A stretch of 64,000 nt of DNA, taken from contig CAJXUC010000005.1 in NCBI GenBank assembly GCA_913061315.1, forward strand, positions 42,485-106,484, in the 5' to 3' direction. Position 1 is the stretch's first letter, and every line of letters starts with the position of its first letter. The notes beneath the pieces are model-generated. The model worked only from the letters and a program-made list of their open reading frames with translations. It did not search any database and was not told the DNA's origin. Of this stretch, positions 43,260 through 52,451 are shown one piece after another. The stretch comes from an uncultured Gammaproteobacteria bacterium (GTDB lineage Bacteria > Pseudomonadota > Gammaproteobacteria > GCA-001735895). Made by a program: the position numbers and the translations under genes.

Positions 43260-46064
43260 ATGAAAGTTACCGCGACAAACGTCTACGTAGGTCCAAGCAT
43301 TTACGCCAATTTCCCCGTTATCCGAATGGTGGTTGATCTAGGTGTGCTACTTGAATGGCCATCAGTAAAATGTGGCAAAGGATTTACTGACGGATTACAG
43401 AAAGCGATTCCCAGCCTATCCGAACATGGTTGCTCTTATCGTGCCGAGGGTGGTTTTTTGCGTCGTCTTACGGAAGATGAAGGCACATGGATGGGACATA
43501 TCATGGAGCATGTGGCACTTGAAATTCAAAATATTGCAGGATCAGGCGTGTCCTTTGGACGAACGCGCAATGCCGGTAAACCCGGAATTTACAACATGGT
43601 ATACGCCTACAAACAGCGTGATGCAGGTATCGAAGCTGGTCACCTAGCATTGAGACTGTTAATGCACCTTTTGCCTCCTGAGTTACAAAAAAAAATTGAG
43701 TATGCCATTGACCCAGATTTCTATTTCGAGTCAGAACTTGAAGAGTTTGTGCTTCGCGCTCAACGTCGAGAATTTGGTCCCAGTACGCAATCGCTGGTCG
43801 ATGCAGCCGTTAGCCGCAACATTCCCTGGATTCGATTAAATAATTACAGTCTAGTCCAATTTGGTCATGGCAAATATCAAAAGCGAATTCAAGCCACTGT
43901 CACGAGTAACACTGGCTGCATTCCGACTTCACTTGCTAGTGACAAAGAAGGTACCCACAGCTTGTTACGTGACATGGGCTTGCCTGTCCCAAAACAAATG
44001 ATGTTTATATCTGAAGACGCTGCCGTTAGCGCTGCTAACAAAATTGGTTACCCCATTGTAATCAAACCGCTCGATGCAAACCATGGTCGCGGCATCAGTA
44101 TTAACCTGATGACTGACGCTGAGGTACGCGAAGCATTCTACTTTGCTAAAGAGCAGGGCAATTCACGTTCGGTACTAGCCGAAAGTTTTGTGACGGGTTT
44201 CGATCATCGCATGCTTGTAGTGGATAATGAGCTTGTCGCTGTTGCTAAACGTGTACCCGGTCACGTTATAGGAGATGGTAAACGAACGATTACAGAGTTG
44301 GTCGACAGGGTTAATACTGATCCAAGGCGCGGAATTGGTCACGAAAAAGTGCTCACTCGAATCGAACTTGACCGACAAGCCAATAAACTCCTGCAAGATG
44401 CAGGTTATAGCGCAGAAACTGTTCTCAAAAAAGATGAATGCTTCTTTTTGCGCTCTACTGCCAATTTATCAACGGGTGGAACTGCGATCGACTTAACCGA
44501 CGTCGTACACCCAGACAACCGCGAAATGGCAGTTAGAGCCGTATGTGCCATTGGCCTAGATATCGGGGGTGTAGACTTTTTAACTAATGATATTACACAA
44601 TCCTATAAAGACATTGGCGGCGCTATTGTCGAAGTCAATGCAGGCCCTGGCTTTCGTATGCACGTTTCGCCCAGTGAAGGAGAATCACGTGATGTTGCCG
44701 GCAAAGTACTCGACATGTTGTACCCACCGGGTGCACCTAGTAGAATTCCTGTGGCTGCTATTACTGGCACCAATGGCAAGACAACAACCGCTAGAATGCT
44801 GGCACACGTTATGAAGTCATCGGGACATGTTGTGGGTATGACATCAACTGGTGGCGTTCAAATCGATGGTAGAGTCACCGTAAAGGGTGATATGACAGGC
44901 CCACAATCAGCGCAGATAGTACTCCGTGATCCAACAATTGACTTTGCTGTTTTGGAAACTGCTCGGGGGGGCATATTAAGAGCGGGTCTTGGTTACAGCG
45001 AATGTGATGTCGCTGCCTGCATCAACATTACCGCTGACCATATGGGGCTAGGCGGCATAGAAACATTAGAACAATTGGCAAAAGTAAAAGAGACCGTAGT
45101 ACGCATCGCTAATGACACTGTGGTACTGAATGCGGACGACAAACTTTGTCTAAAAATGGCAGATAACACCCGCGCTAAACATCTTTGCTATGTCACGATG
45201 GATCCCACTCACGGCCTAGTTCGAGAGCATATCCGAGCCAATGGTCGAGCGGTTGTTCTCGAAAAAGGCATCAATGGCGACATGATCACAATCTATGACA
45301 ATGGTGCACATATGCCACTGCTTTGGTCTCATTTAATTCCAGCTACGATTGAGGGCAAAGCAATGCATAATGTTCAAAATGCAATGTTTGCCGCAGCTAT
45401 GGCTTTTAGTTTTGGCAAAGATTTAGATGACATTAGATCTGGTTTACGTACTTTTGACACGTCGTTTTTCCAAAGCCCAGGGCGCACCAACGTTTATAAT
45501 GAACACCCATTCAAGGTTATTCTTGATTATGCACATAATCAGGCTAGCTTCCGCGCCATGTCTGATTTGGCCGGTCGTCTTTCACCAACGGGCAGATCTA
45601 TTATGGTTATTTCAACGCCTGGCGATCGCCGTAACGAAGATATTCGTAGCTCGGTTAATGCCTGTTTGCCCGAGTTCACTCACTTTATTGTAAAAGCAGA
45701 TGGAAATCGCCGTGGCCGTGGCCATGACGAGGTGCCTCAATTAATGCGTCACTACTTACTTGAATCGGGTATAGATGACGCCAATATTACTGTGATTGCT
45801 GACGAAGAACCAGCAGTCGACTTCGTACTAAACATGGCCAAGGACGGCGATCTAGTCGTTATTACCGCAGATGACTTGCAACGCACTTGGAAACAGATCA
45901 TCAACTTAAACAGTGACAAACCAAAAGGTAAAAAAACTATCCCTGGTACAAAGGTGTATCTACCTGAAACCGAAAAAAGGTATGTTTTAGATCAAGATGA
46001 AGCGCTAATTATTGATGAACGCGGTGTTCGATTAGCCAGCAGTGAATCTGAAGACTCAGATTAA
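43260..46064 (+). CDS. cphA: cyanophycin synthetase
   Basis: Non-ribosomal peptide-polymer synthetase of 934 residues that builds multi-L-arginyl-poly-L-aspartate. Order: N-terminal domain (about 1-160), ATP-grasp domain that adds Asp (GYPIVIKPLDANHGRGISIN, about 210-480) and a Mur-ligase-like domain that adds Arg (P-loop AITGTNGKTTTARML, about 495-900). ARGGILRAGLGYSECDVA and DYAHNQASFRAM are typical. Cyanobacterial enzymes are about 875 residues; here the extra length is a charged C-terminal tail ending SSESEDSD. GGAG lies upstream of the ATG. Confidence 0.96.
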   Translation: MKVTATNVYVGPSIYANFPVIRMVVDLGVLLEWPSVKCGKGFTDGLQKAIPSLSEHGCSYRAEGGFLRRLTEDEGTWMGHIMEHVALEIQNIAGSGVSFGRTRNAGKPGIYNMVYAYKQRDAGIEAGHLALRLLMHLLPPELQKKIEYAIDPDFYFESELEEFVLRAQRREFGPSTQSLVDAAVSRNIPWIRLNNYSLVQFGHGKYQKRIQATVTSNTGCIPTSLASDKEGTHSLLRDMGLPVPKQMMFISEDAAVSAANKIGYPIVIKPLDANHGRGISINLMTDAEVREAFYFAKEQGNSRSVLAESFVTGFDHRMLVVDNELVAVAKRVPGHVIGDGKRTITELVDRVNTDPRRGIGHEKVLTRIELDRQANKLLQDAGYSAETVLKKDECFFLRSTANLSTGGTAIDLTDVVHPDNREMAVRAVCAIGLDIGGVDFLTNDITQSYKDIGGAIVEVNAGPGFRMHVSPSEGESRDVAGKVLDMLYPPGAPSRIPVAAITGTNGKTTTARMLAHVMKSSGHVVGMTSTGGVQIDGRVTVKGDMTGPQSAQIVLRDPTIDFAVLETARGGILRAGLGYSECDVAACINITADHMGLGGIETLEQLAKVKETVVRIANDTVVLNADDKLCLKMADNTRAKHLCYVTMDPTHGLVREHIRANGRAVVLEKGINGDMITIYDNGAHMPLLWSHLIPATIEGKAMHNVQNAMFAAAMAFSFGKDLDDIRSGLRTFDTSFFQSPGRTNVYNEHPFKVILDYAHNQASFRAMSDLAGRLSPTGRSIMVISTPGDRRNEDIRSSVNACLPEFTHFIVKADGNRRGRGHDEVPQLMRHYLLESGIDDANITVIADEEPAVDFVLNMAKDGDLVVITADDLQRTWKQIINLNSDKPKGKKTIPGTKVYLPETEKRYVLDQDEALIIDERGVRLASSESEDSD

Positions 46065-46129
46065 AGCCCATTGGCAGTTATGGCGTTTATTATTGAATAG
46101 TCATTATTAAAATTTGCTTACCACCCCTA

Positions 46130-46156
46130 CTCAGGCTGATTTTCAAGCAGCCTGAG
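46130..46156 (+). terminator. hairpin after cphA, likely terminator
   Basis: CTCAGGCTG and CAGCCTGAG form a perfect 9-bp stem around a 9-base loop. It lies 66 bases after the cphA stop; the following sequence is T/A-rich (TTATAATTAATTTTTA) with no clean T-run, so termination efficiency is uncertain. Confidence 0.6.
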
Positions 46157-46205
46157 GTTATAATTAATTTTTATAGCTTCGTCTAATAATTAACCGGTAA
46201 CGACA

Positions 46206-48377
46206 ATGAGTGAACGCATCGAAATAAGTGGCCTGAGCATTGATGCTGACCTCTACCAACTTATTGACCGAGAAATTGCCCCTAATAGTGGTGTTGACTC
46301 TATACAATTTTGGCAATCGTTTGCAGATATCAACGCGGCACTTGGCCCTCGCAATAAAGCACTACTCGCAACACGCGATCAAATTCAACAACAATTAGAT
46401 GTTTGGCACAAAGCTCATGTTGGTGCTTTTAATCTCGATCAATACAAAGATTTTCTAAAAGAAATAGGCTACCTCGTCCCTGAGGGCGATTCTTTTCAAG
46501 TCACCACTGACAATGTAGATGACGAAGTTGCATTGATAGCTGGACCACAGCTTGTCGTGCCAGTCGACAATGCGCGTTATGCTTTGAGCGCTGCTAATGC
46601 TCGCTGGTATAGCTTGTACGATGCACTTTACGGTACTGATATTATTCTTGAAGTCCAAGGCTGCAAAAAAACCGCCAAATATAATCCTGTCCGAGGTCAA
46701 CAAGTTATACGTTATGTCCGAGAGTTTCTTGACCAGGCTGTGCCTTTAGCGGCTGGCAGTCATAGCTATGTTACACAGTACAAAGTGCGTTCAGGAAAAC
46801 TTATTGCGGTTATGGGTGATGGAAGCGAAACTGAACTAGGTTGGCGCGAATGCTTTGCCGGATATCGCGGCGAACCAGAATCACCATCAGCGATATTACT
46901 TAAACACAATGACCTGCACCTTGAGATTATGATTGGGGAAGGTTTGTTTATTGGCCAAGGTGATCTTGCCAACGTATATGATGTTCGAATAGAGGCGGCT
47001 ATCACCACGATTATGGACTGCGAAGACTCTGTTGCTGCTGTCGATGCAGAAGACAAAATAAGGGTGTATCGTAACTGGGCTGGCTTGATGAAGGGTGATT
47101 TAACGGCAACACTAATGCGAGGAACAGAAACTATACAGCGCAGCCTTAATGCTGACTCTGAATTTATTGCACCTAACGGTGACGACTTGACAGTACCGGG
47201 TCGGAGTATGATGTTTGTGCGCAACGTTGGGCCTCACATGTTTACTGATGCGGTCACTTGCAATGGCGAAGAGGTAGCCGAAACATTCCTTGATGCGATG
47301 GTTACATCGCTAGCCGCAAAGCATGATTTACTCGGTAACAGTGAATTTAAAAATAGCCAAAAAGGCAGTATTTATATTGTTAAGCCAAAAATGCACGGCC
47401 CTGATGAAGTCGCCCTTGCCGTCAATCTTTTCGAAATGGTTGAGCAAGGACTTGGGCTTCAAAAAAATACTATTAAAATCGGCATCATGGACGAAGAACG
47501 CCGAACAACTGTCAATCTTAAAGAGTGTATTCGGGCCGCCAGTGAGCGAGTCGTTTTCATTAATACTGGCTTCCTTGATCGTACGGGTGACGAAATTCAT
47601 ACCAGCATGGAAGCCGACGCAATGATTCCAAAAAATGAAATTAAGGGATCACGCTGGCTACTAGCCTATGAAGACTGGAATGTGGATGTTGGCCTTGAGG
47701 TTGGCTTATCTGGACACGGTCAAATTGGCAAAGGCATGTGGGCAGCTCCCGATAATATGGCAGCGATGATGGAACAAAAAATCTCCCATCCACGCGCTGG
47801 TGCCAATACCGCTTGGGTTCCGTCGCCTATTGCTGGTGGGTTACATGCCATGCATTATCACCTAGTGGACGTTCGTGCCAGACAGAATCAATTGCAAGCT
47901 TGCCCCCGAGCAAATCTTGACGATATTTTAACTATTCCAGTGCTCGACGGTCGTCAAATCAGCGAAGGCAACTTAATTCAAGAACTAGAAAACAATGCGC
48001 AGAGTATTCTTGGCTATGTTGTTCGGTGGATAGACCAGGGTATTGGCTGTTCCAAGGTACCCGACATTACTGATCTAGATTTAATGGAAGATAGGGCGAC
48101 ACTGAGGATCTCAAGCCAACACATTGCTAACTGGCTTCATCATGAATTAACTACTAAGGCTCAAATCCGTTCAGTGTTTGAAAAAATGGCAGAAATTGTT
48201 GATCGCCAAAATGCACATGACCCGATCTACAAATCAATGGCACACAACTTTGAGAGTAATATTGCCTTTCAAGCAGCTCTTGATTTAGTTTTCAAAGGGA
48301 GAGCAGTCTCTAACGGTTATACCGAAACGGTATTGCATGACCGTCGTCGAGAAGCCAAAGCACAAATTCAACGTTAG
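46206..48377 (+). CDS. glcB: malate synthase G
   Basis: Cytoplasmic enzyme of 723 residues, the same length as E. coli GlcB, condensing glyoxylate with acetyl-CoA to malate. Signature runs are TTIMDCEDSVAAVDAEDK, MFVRNVGPHMFTDAV, KIGIMDEERRTTVNLKECI (19 residues) and HVHQ-region residues in GKGMWAAPDNMAAMMEQK. It supplies the sink for glyoxylate made by GlcDEF. It is separated from glcDEF by 20 kb and has no visible copy of the operator in its 140-bp upstream gap. Confidence 0.96.
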   Translation: MSERIEISGLSIDADLYQLIDREIAPNSGVDSIQFWQSFADINAALGPRNKALLATRDQIQQQLDVWHKAHVGAFNLDQYKDFLKEIGYLVPEGDSFQVTTDNVDDEVALIAGPQLVVPVDNARYALSAANARWYSLYDALYGTDIILEVQGCKKTAKYNPVRGQQVIRYVREFLDQAVPLAAGSHSYVTQYKVRSGKLIAVMGDGSETELGWRECFAGYRGEPESPSAILLKHNDLHLEIMIGEGLFIGQGDLANVYDVRIEAAITTIMDCEDSVAAVDAEDKIRVYRNWAGLMKGDLTATLMRGTETIQRSLNADSEFIAPNGDDLTVPGRSMMFVRNVGPHMFTDAVTCNGEEVAETFLDAMVTSLAAKHDLLGNSEFKNSQKGSIYIVKPKMHGPDEVALAVNLFEMVEQGLGLQKNTIKIGIMDEERRTTVNLKECIRAASERVVFINTGFLDRTGDEIHTSMEADAMIPKNEIKGSRWLLAYEDWNVDVGLEVGLSGHGQIGKGMWAAPDNMAAMMEQKISHPRAGANTAWVPSPIAGGLHAMHYHLVDVRARQNQLQACPRANLDDILTIPVLDGRQISEGNLIQELENNAQSILGYVVRWIDQGIGCSKVPDITDLDLMEDRATLRISSQHIANWLHHELTTKAQIRSVFEKMAEIVDRQNAHDPIYKSMAHNFESNIAFQAALDLVFKGRAVSNGYTETVLHDRRREAKAQIQR

Positions 48378-48465
48378 GTTCTTTATTTTTTTAGTGGACT
48401 TAGCCATTCGTTAACCAGCAATCTCTATGAAGCAGACATTTTTCACAGGCGGATGTTGTTAAACG

Positions 48466-48990
48466 TCAATGATTAGTTGGATTATCAATATTAAGCGCGT
48501 GACCCTGCTGCGCAATGGCACCACTTTACTCATCAAGCTCAGATGACCTTCCTTTTAAAAAATCTTGCTGTATTAAGATTCTTGAAGTTATAGGAAAGCT
48601 TTCGAGCACTGAGATTATTTTCTGAAGGCAGTCATCGGCCAATTTAACATCTTAGTCGTTAGTAAACCGGTATACCTCCTGCATTGACCCAGCAGCAACT
48701 CACGAGTTTCCAGCAATTTTAAAAAATATGCCTATCGGTGCTTGAGACACCCCACCCATGCCACTTATGAAGACCTTAGCAATGATTAAACACCTCAGAT
48801 AAAGATTTACCCTAATGCCAGTCTAGCTATCCGTGTGATTGAATCAAATTCAGTTATTCGAACCGATAGGCTTAGGTAATACCTAAAAGGCAACCAATGC
48901 ACAAAGACCACCTAAAACCGTCTTGGCACCAAAGGCTATTTCAACCTGTGTCCTCGTCTCGATGCTATTTTGCAGTTGCTTCATCCCCCT
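48466..48990 (-). pseudogene. decayed ketopantoate-reductase (panE-like) gene
   Basis: A single minus-strand frame holds clear PanE-family pieces broken by about nine stop codons. In order: LQNSIETRTQVEIAFGAKTV followed by LGGLCALVAF, then VFISGMGGVSQAPIG, then DFLKGRSSELDE, stop, SGAIAQQGHALNIDNPTNH. Stops are at 48883-48885, 48700-48702, 48652-48654, 48526-48528 and others. About 170 residues of the C-terminal two thirds remain; the NADP-binding N-terminus was not found. The rest of 48378-49326 holds no gene I recognise, apart from AT-rich DNA before the IclR gene. Confidence 0.75.
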
Positions 48991-49326
48991 CTAATACAAT
49001 GCCCGCACCAACAGATGCAATTACCAAGAGCCACAATATAGTCGAGCTCTACAATATTATTGATATTCCCCTGTGATGTTGATGGGAGCGAGATTTCAAG
49101 TAAATCACAGGTTTTATAATAACGCGCAATGCCCTGATAATTACTGCGTGTTTGGAATTTAAAGAACGTATTAATTTATTAAATGGTAATAAATACCGTA
49201 TAATGGAAATCATAAAATACTCAATTTAATCACATTATTCTCACAAATTCATACACTTATATAAATAATTGTATAGTTTAGTACATATATATATTTTTTT
49301 GGAATATATTTTTATTTTTTAAATAA

Positions 49327-50217
49327 ATGATTTCAAACTATTCAAAACAACAGATTTATGCTAACTTAAATTCTATGCCTGATTTAATCACTCCAATTAC
49401 TAAGAAACGTGGTCGACCACCCGGGCCTAATAGCAAAGCAAGTGATGGAAAAAACCAGTCATTAGTTCGAGCAATGACTCTGCTCGAGAGACTCTCTCTG
49501 GCCCCTACCGGTATGAACTTAACCGACCTCTCGCAGCAACTTGGCATGCCATCAGCGACCACCCATCGCTTACTCAGTACATTCGAAGAAATGAGTTATG
49601 TCGAGCATGACTCGACACTCGGTCTCTGGTTTATTGGCCTTAAAACTTTTTCAGTTGGCAATGCTTTTTTAAACAGGCGTGACTTTATTGCCAGCTCTCG
49701 CCCTTATATGCGACGCTTAGTCGAGCAATGTGGTGAAACAGTCAACCTAGGGGTCATTGACGATGGTGATGCGGTTTATGTTGGACAGGTGCAGTCACCA
49801 GAAATGATGCGCGTAATTGTAAAGCTAGGCAGTCGGTCACCTATCCACGCTTCGGGTATTGGCAAAACGCTGCTCGCAAGTATGACTGAAAAAGGGGTGT
49901 CGAATATTCTCCAACGGAAGGGCCTACCCCAATTGACCGAACATACTATCGATAACCCTACTGACTTACGTAGAGAACTCACTCATATTCGTAAATTAGG
50001 ATATGCACTCGATGACGAAGAACGTGCCATTGGTTTACGCTGTGTTGCTGCCACCATCTTTGATGAAAATGGAGTCGCTCTGGCTGCATTGTCGTTGTCA
50101 GGGCCTAAAGCGCGAATAACTGACAGCCGACTCACAGACCTAGGAGCTGCAATCCGACAAATGGCTGATGAAGTGACTGAAGCTATTGGCGGCTGCAAAC
50201 CTGCTGGCGCATCATAA
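49327..50217 (+). CDS. IclR-family transcriptional regulator
   Basis: A 296-residue IclR-family regulator. A basic, AT-hook-like start (KKRGRPPGPNSK) precedes the winged helix (SLVRAMTLLERLSLAPTGMN, LSQQLGMPSATTHRLLSTFE); the C-terminal effector domain has RRLVEQCGETVNLGVIDDGD (20) and GRSPIHASGIGKTLLA-like SPIHASGIGKTLLAS. It resembles AllR/GclR, which sense glyoxylate or allantoin products. It precedes glcG and an aminotransferase gene on the same strand and is likely to control them. Met 17 (49375) is an alternative start. Confidence 0.88.
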   Translation: MISNYSKQQIYANLNSMPDLITPITKKRGRPPGPNSKASDGKNQSLVRAMTLLERLSLAPTGMNLTDLSQQLGMPSATTHRLLSTFEEMSYVEHDSTLGLWFIGLKTFSVGNAFLNRRDFIASSRPYMRRLVEQCGETVNLGVIDDGDAVYVGQVQSPEMMRVIVKLGSRSPIHASGIGKTLLASMTEKGVSNILQRKGLPQLTEHTIDNPTDLRRELTHIRKLGYALDDEERAIGLRCVAATIFDENGVALAALSLSGPKARITDSRLTDLGAAIRQMADEVTEAIGGCKPAGAS

Positions 50218-50247
50218 AAAATTTATATTAATAAAGAGAAAAAAACC

Positions 50248-50643
50248 ATGGAACAGAAATACATATTAGACCTAGAAGCTGCAAAACGCATTGCCGCTGC
50301 AGCCGAAAAAGAAGCTACTGACAACGGCTGGAAAGTTGTTATTGCGATTGTTGATGATGGTGGCAACCTAATGTACTTACAACGCGAAAAGGTCCAACTT
50401 GGTAGTATTGATGTTGCTATTAAGAAGGCTGAAGTTGCCATTAATTTTCGCCGCCCAACTAAATTTTGGGAAGACATGGTTGCCAGTGGTCGTCAAGGTT
50501 ATTTGGCTATGCCAGGCATGTTACCACTTGAAGGTGGCTTACCAATAATTTACAAAAATGAAGTCATTGGTGCTATTGGTATTAGTGGTGTCAAGTCAGA
50601 TGAAGATGGCATTATTGCACGAGCAGGTATTGCTGCCCTATAA
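50248..50643 (+). CDS. GlcG/HbpS-family (DUF336) protein
   Basis: A 131-residue protein of the GlcG/HbpS fold. Family marks are AAAEKEATDNGWKVVIAIVD, GNLMYLQREKVQLGSIDVAI, KAEVAINFRRPT and the C-terminal GAIGISGVKSDEDG. GlcG belongs to the glc operon of E. coli but its role is not settled; HbpS binds haem. AAAGAGAAAAAA before ATG gives a weak ribosome site. It follows the IclR gene after 30 bases and precedes a glyoxylate-type aminotransferase, supporting a link with glyoxylate use. Confidence 0.9.
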   Translation: MEQKYILDLEAAKRIAAAAEKEATDNGWKVVIAIVDDGGNLMYLQREKVQLGSIDVAIKKAEVAINFRRPTKFWEDMVASGRQGYLAMPGMLPLEGGLPIIYKNEVIGAIGISGVKSDEDGIIARAGIAAL

Positions 50644-50649
50644 CTGAGT

Positions 50650-50700
50650 GTCGAGTCCTAAACTTATTATGTCGACCCTGACATAGTTCACCAACTCGAC
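50650..50700 (+). promoter_or_regulatory. nested inverted repeats before the aminotransferase gene
   Basis: GTCGAGT (50650-50656) pairs with ACTCGAC (50694-50700), and inside them TATGTC (50668-50673) pairs with GACATA (50680-50685). The structure lies in the 157-bp gap between glcG and the aminotransferase gene. It could be an attenuating or stabilising RNA hairpin or a pair of operator arms. No T-run follows. Confidence 0.4.
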
Positions 50701-50800
50701 CTAAATATACTCTTACTATATTAATACTTTTACAAGAAACTAAATAAAGCGATATATCGTCGCTAAATTATGAATTTTAAATCCTTATGGGGGCATATTA

Positions 50801-52021
50801 ATGAGCAATTTTCCTGAATTGAAAATACCACATACGTTGGCAGCAGGGCCTGGCCCAGGCAATACAGATCCACGCGTTTTGGCCGCGTTCGCAAATCAAG
50901 GTGTAGCGGATCACATGCAAGCAGACGTATTGCGTGGCATGGTAGAAGCAAAAATTATGTTACGTGAAGTATTCGGCACTAAAAACGTTTACACCTTTGG
51001 TGTCGCTGGAACCGGCTGGAGTGGCCTAGACTCTATTCATAGCGCTATACTTCCAGGCGATAAAGTTGTCGTCTTCGTTAATGGCACTTTTAGTGGTATC
51101 GACTGCCTATCTATCCGTATGAAGGCGTCTAGCGTAGCAGATTTAGCCGCTAATCCCATGGATCCACAACCCGCTAATGTTATTACTGTTAACGTGCCCC
51201 ATGGGCAGTCAGTGACGGGGGAAATAGTTGAAGCAGCGCTGGCCGAACATAAACCCATGTTTGCATTTATGGCACACTGGGAAACAGGCTCAGGCCGCAT
51301 CAACGACCTCCAAGGCTTTAACGACGCCTGTTTAAAAAATAATGCAATGGGTATGGTTGATGCAGTCTCTAGTCTAGGTGTTGAAAACTTCAATATTGAT
51401 GATTTTCCTGGTGTTGGCATGTGGGCCTCTTGCCCACAAAAAGGTATTCTCGCACTCCCTCTAACTTATGCTCCCGTCAGCTTTACTGACAAAGCAATCG
51501 AGTTATTCAAAACTCGTGGCTGTTACAGCTTCACTCATAGCCCACTTTTTGAAGCACGACACTGGGGTGTTGTTGACGGAAAGGATGTTGCTGCTGGTAC
51601 TTATCACCGCACACATTCAGCCTATGCTGTTGCTTCTTACCACGAAGCTCTTCGCCTGCTACTTCAGCATGGACGAGAGCAGAAAGCGGCTGACTATGTT
51701 GCATGCGAGAAAGTTTTGCGTGAAGCCGTTGCGGCAATGGGCTGTGATGTAACGTCTAACATGACGTCTCTCATTGTACTCAATCTTCCAGGTGAATTTG
51801 CTGGACGCGAGAAAGAGTTAGTAGGAAACTGTCGGGCAGCAGGATTCGGTATATGGCCTACTTTGTCAGAGCCTGTTCAAATCCGAATTGGTATCCTTAA
51901 CCAACTTACAAACGCATCTTTAACGGACATCATCAACCGCTTTGCTGATGCAATGCAAGTCATGGGCGTTAAGTTTGATAAAGCATCTATTATGGCTGAT
52001 GTTGCTAAAAAACTAAGTTAA
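50801..52021 (+). CDS. class V aminotransferase, serine/alanine-glyoxylate type
   Basis: PLP enzyme of 406 residues of the SPT/AGT group, which aminates glyoxylate to glycine with Ala, Ser or Asp as donor. The N-terminal AAGPGPGNTDPRVLAA, the substrate Gly-rich turn GVAGTGWSGLDSIH, the cofactor Asp in GMVDAVSSLG and the Schiff-base Lys in SCPQKGILALP are visible. GGGGG precedes ATG. Aspartate-glyoxylate transaminases (BhcA) belong to the same family, but no other beta-hydroxyaspartate-cycle gene is present here, so donor choice is open. A strong terminator follows. Confidence 0.88.
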   Translation: MSNFPELKIPHTLAAGPGPGNTDPRVLAAFANQGVADHMQADVLRGMVEAKIMLREVFGTKNVYTFGVAGTGWSGLDSIHSAILPGDKVVVFVNGTFSGIDCLSIRMKASSVADLAANPMDPQPANVITVNVPHGQSVTGEIVEAALAEHKPMFAFMAHWETGSGRINDLQGFNDACLKNNAMGMVDAVSSLGVENFNIDDFPGVGMWASCPQKGILALPLTYAPVSFTDKAIELFKTRGCYSFTHSPLFEARHWGVVDGKDVAAGTYHRTHSAYAVASYHEALRLLLQHGREQKAADYVACEKVLREAVAAMGCDVTSNMTSLIVLNLPGEFAGREKELVGNCRAAGFGIWPTLSEPVQIRIGILNQLTNASLTDIINRFADAMQVMGVKFDKASIMADVAKKLS

Positions 52022-52051
52022 CTTAAACCTCAAATACAATGTCACTAGAAG

Positions 52052-52078
52052 CCGATAACATGAGTTATCGGTTTTTTT
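52052..52078 (+). terminator. rho-independent terminator of the aminotransferase unit
   Basis: CCGATAAC, loop ATGA, GTTATCGG: a perfect 8-bp stem followed by seven T. It lies 30 bases after the aminotransferase stop codon. Confidence 0.93.
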
Positions 52079-52451
52079 GGAGTATTAATTGGCTCTTATC
52101 CGGTCAACCCCAATTGAATAAACTTCACTATTTTAACAAACTCTATTTAGCCTTTATGTCGATGAAATATACCTAATATAGATAATAAAAAATCTTAAAC
52201 CGACCGCTCAGTAGAAATAGCAGGATCGTTGAAGTTAAAATAAGCCCCGTCTATTAATTTAATTACACTAAAAAATTTGACCCCATCGTGACAGTGGGTC
52301 AGTATTATTTGAATTTTAATGTGCGGTCAAACCAATGGGGATATTGGGAGGGGGTATTGCCGTTAAATACTTTTTTCACCATGTACAAAAAATTTCACCT
52401 ACAATTAGATAGATCATTTAAAGCTTAATAGTATGGAGAAACTTACCTGAT
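52079..52451. other. 373-bp gap without a gene
   Basis: No coding frame recognised. A short inverted repeat TGACCC...GGGTCA lies at 52278-52301. The region should carry the promoter of the DUF599 gene; ATGGAGAAACTTACCTGAT before its ATG contains a GGAG. Confidence 0.5.

Noticed and set aside
50801..52021. beta-hydroxyaspartate cycle gene bhcA
   Set aside because: The aminotransferase family fits, but no bhcB, bhcC or bhcD gene is near, so the cycle cannot be claimed.
52278..52301. TGACCC...GGGTCA as an insertion-sequence end
   Set aside because: Only 6 bp long, no target duplication and no transposase remnant nearby.
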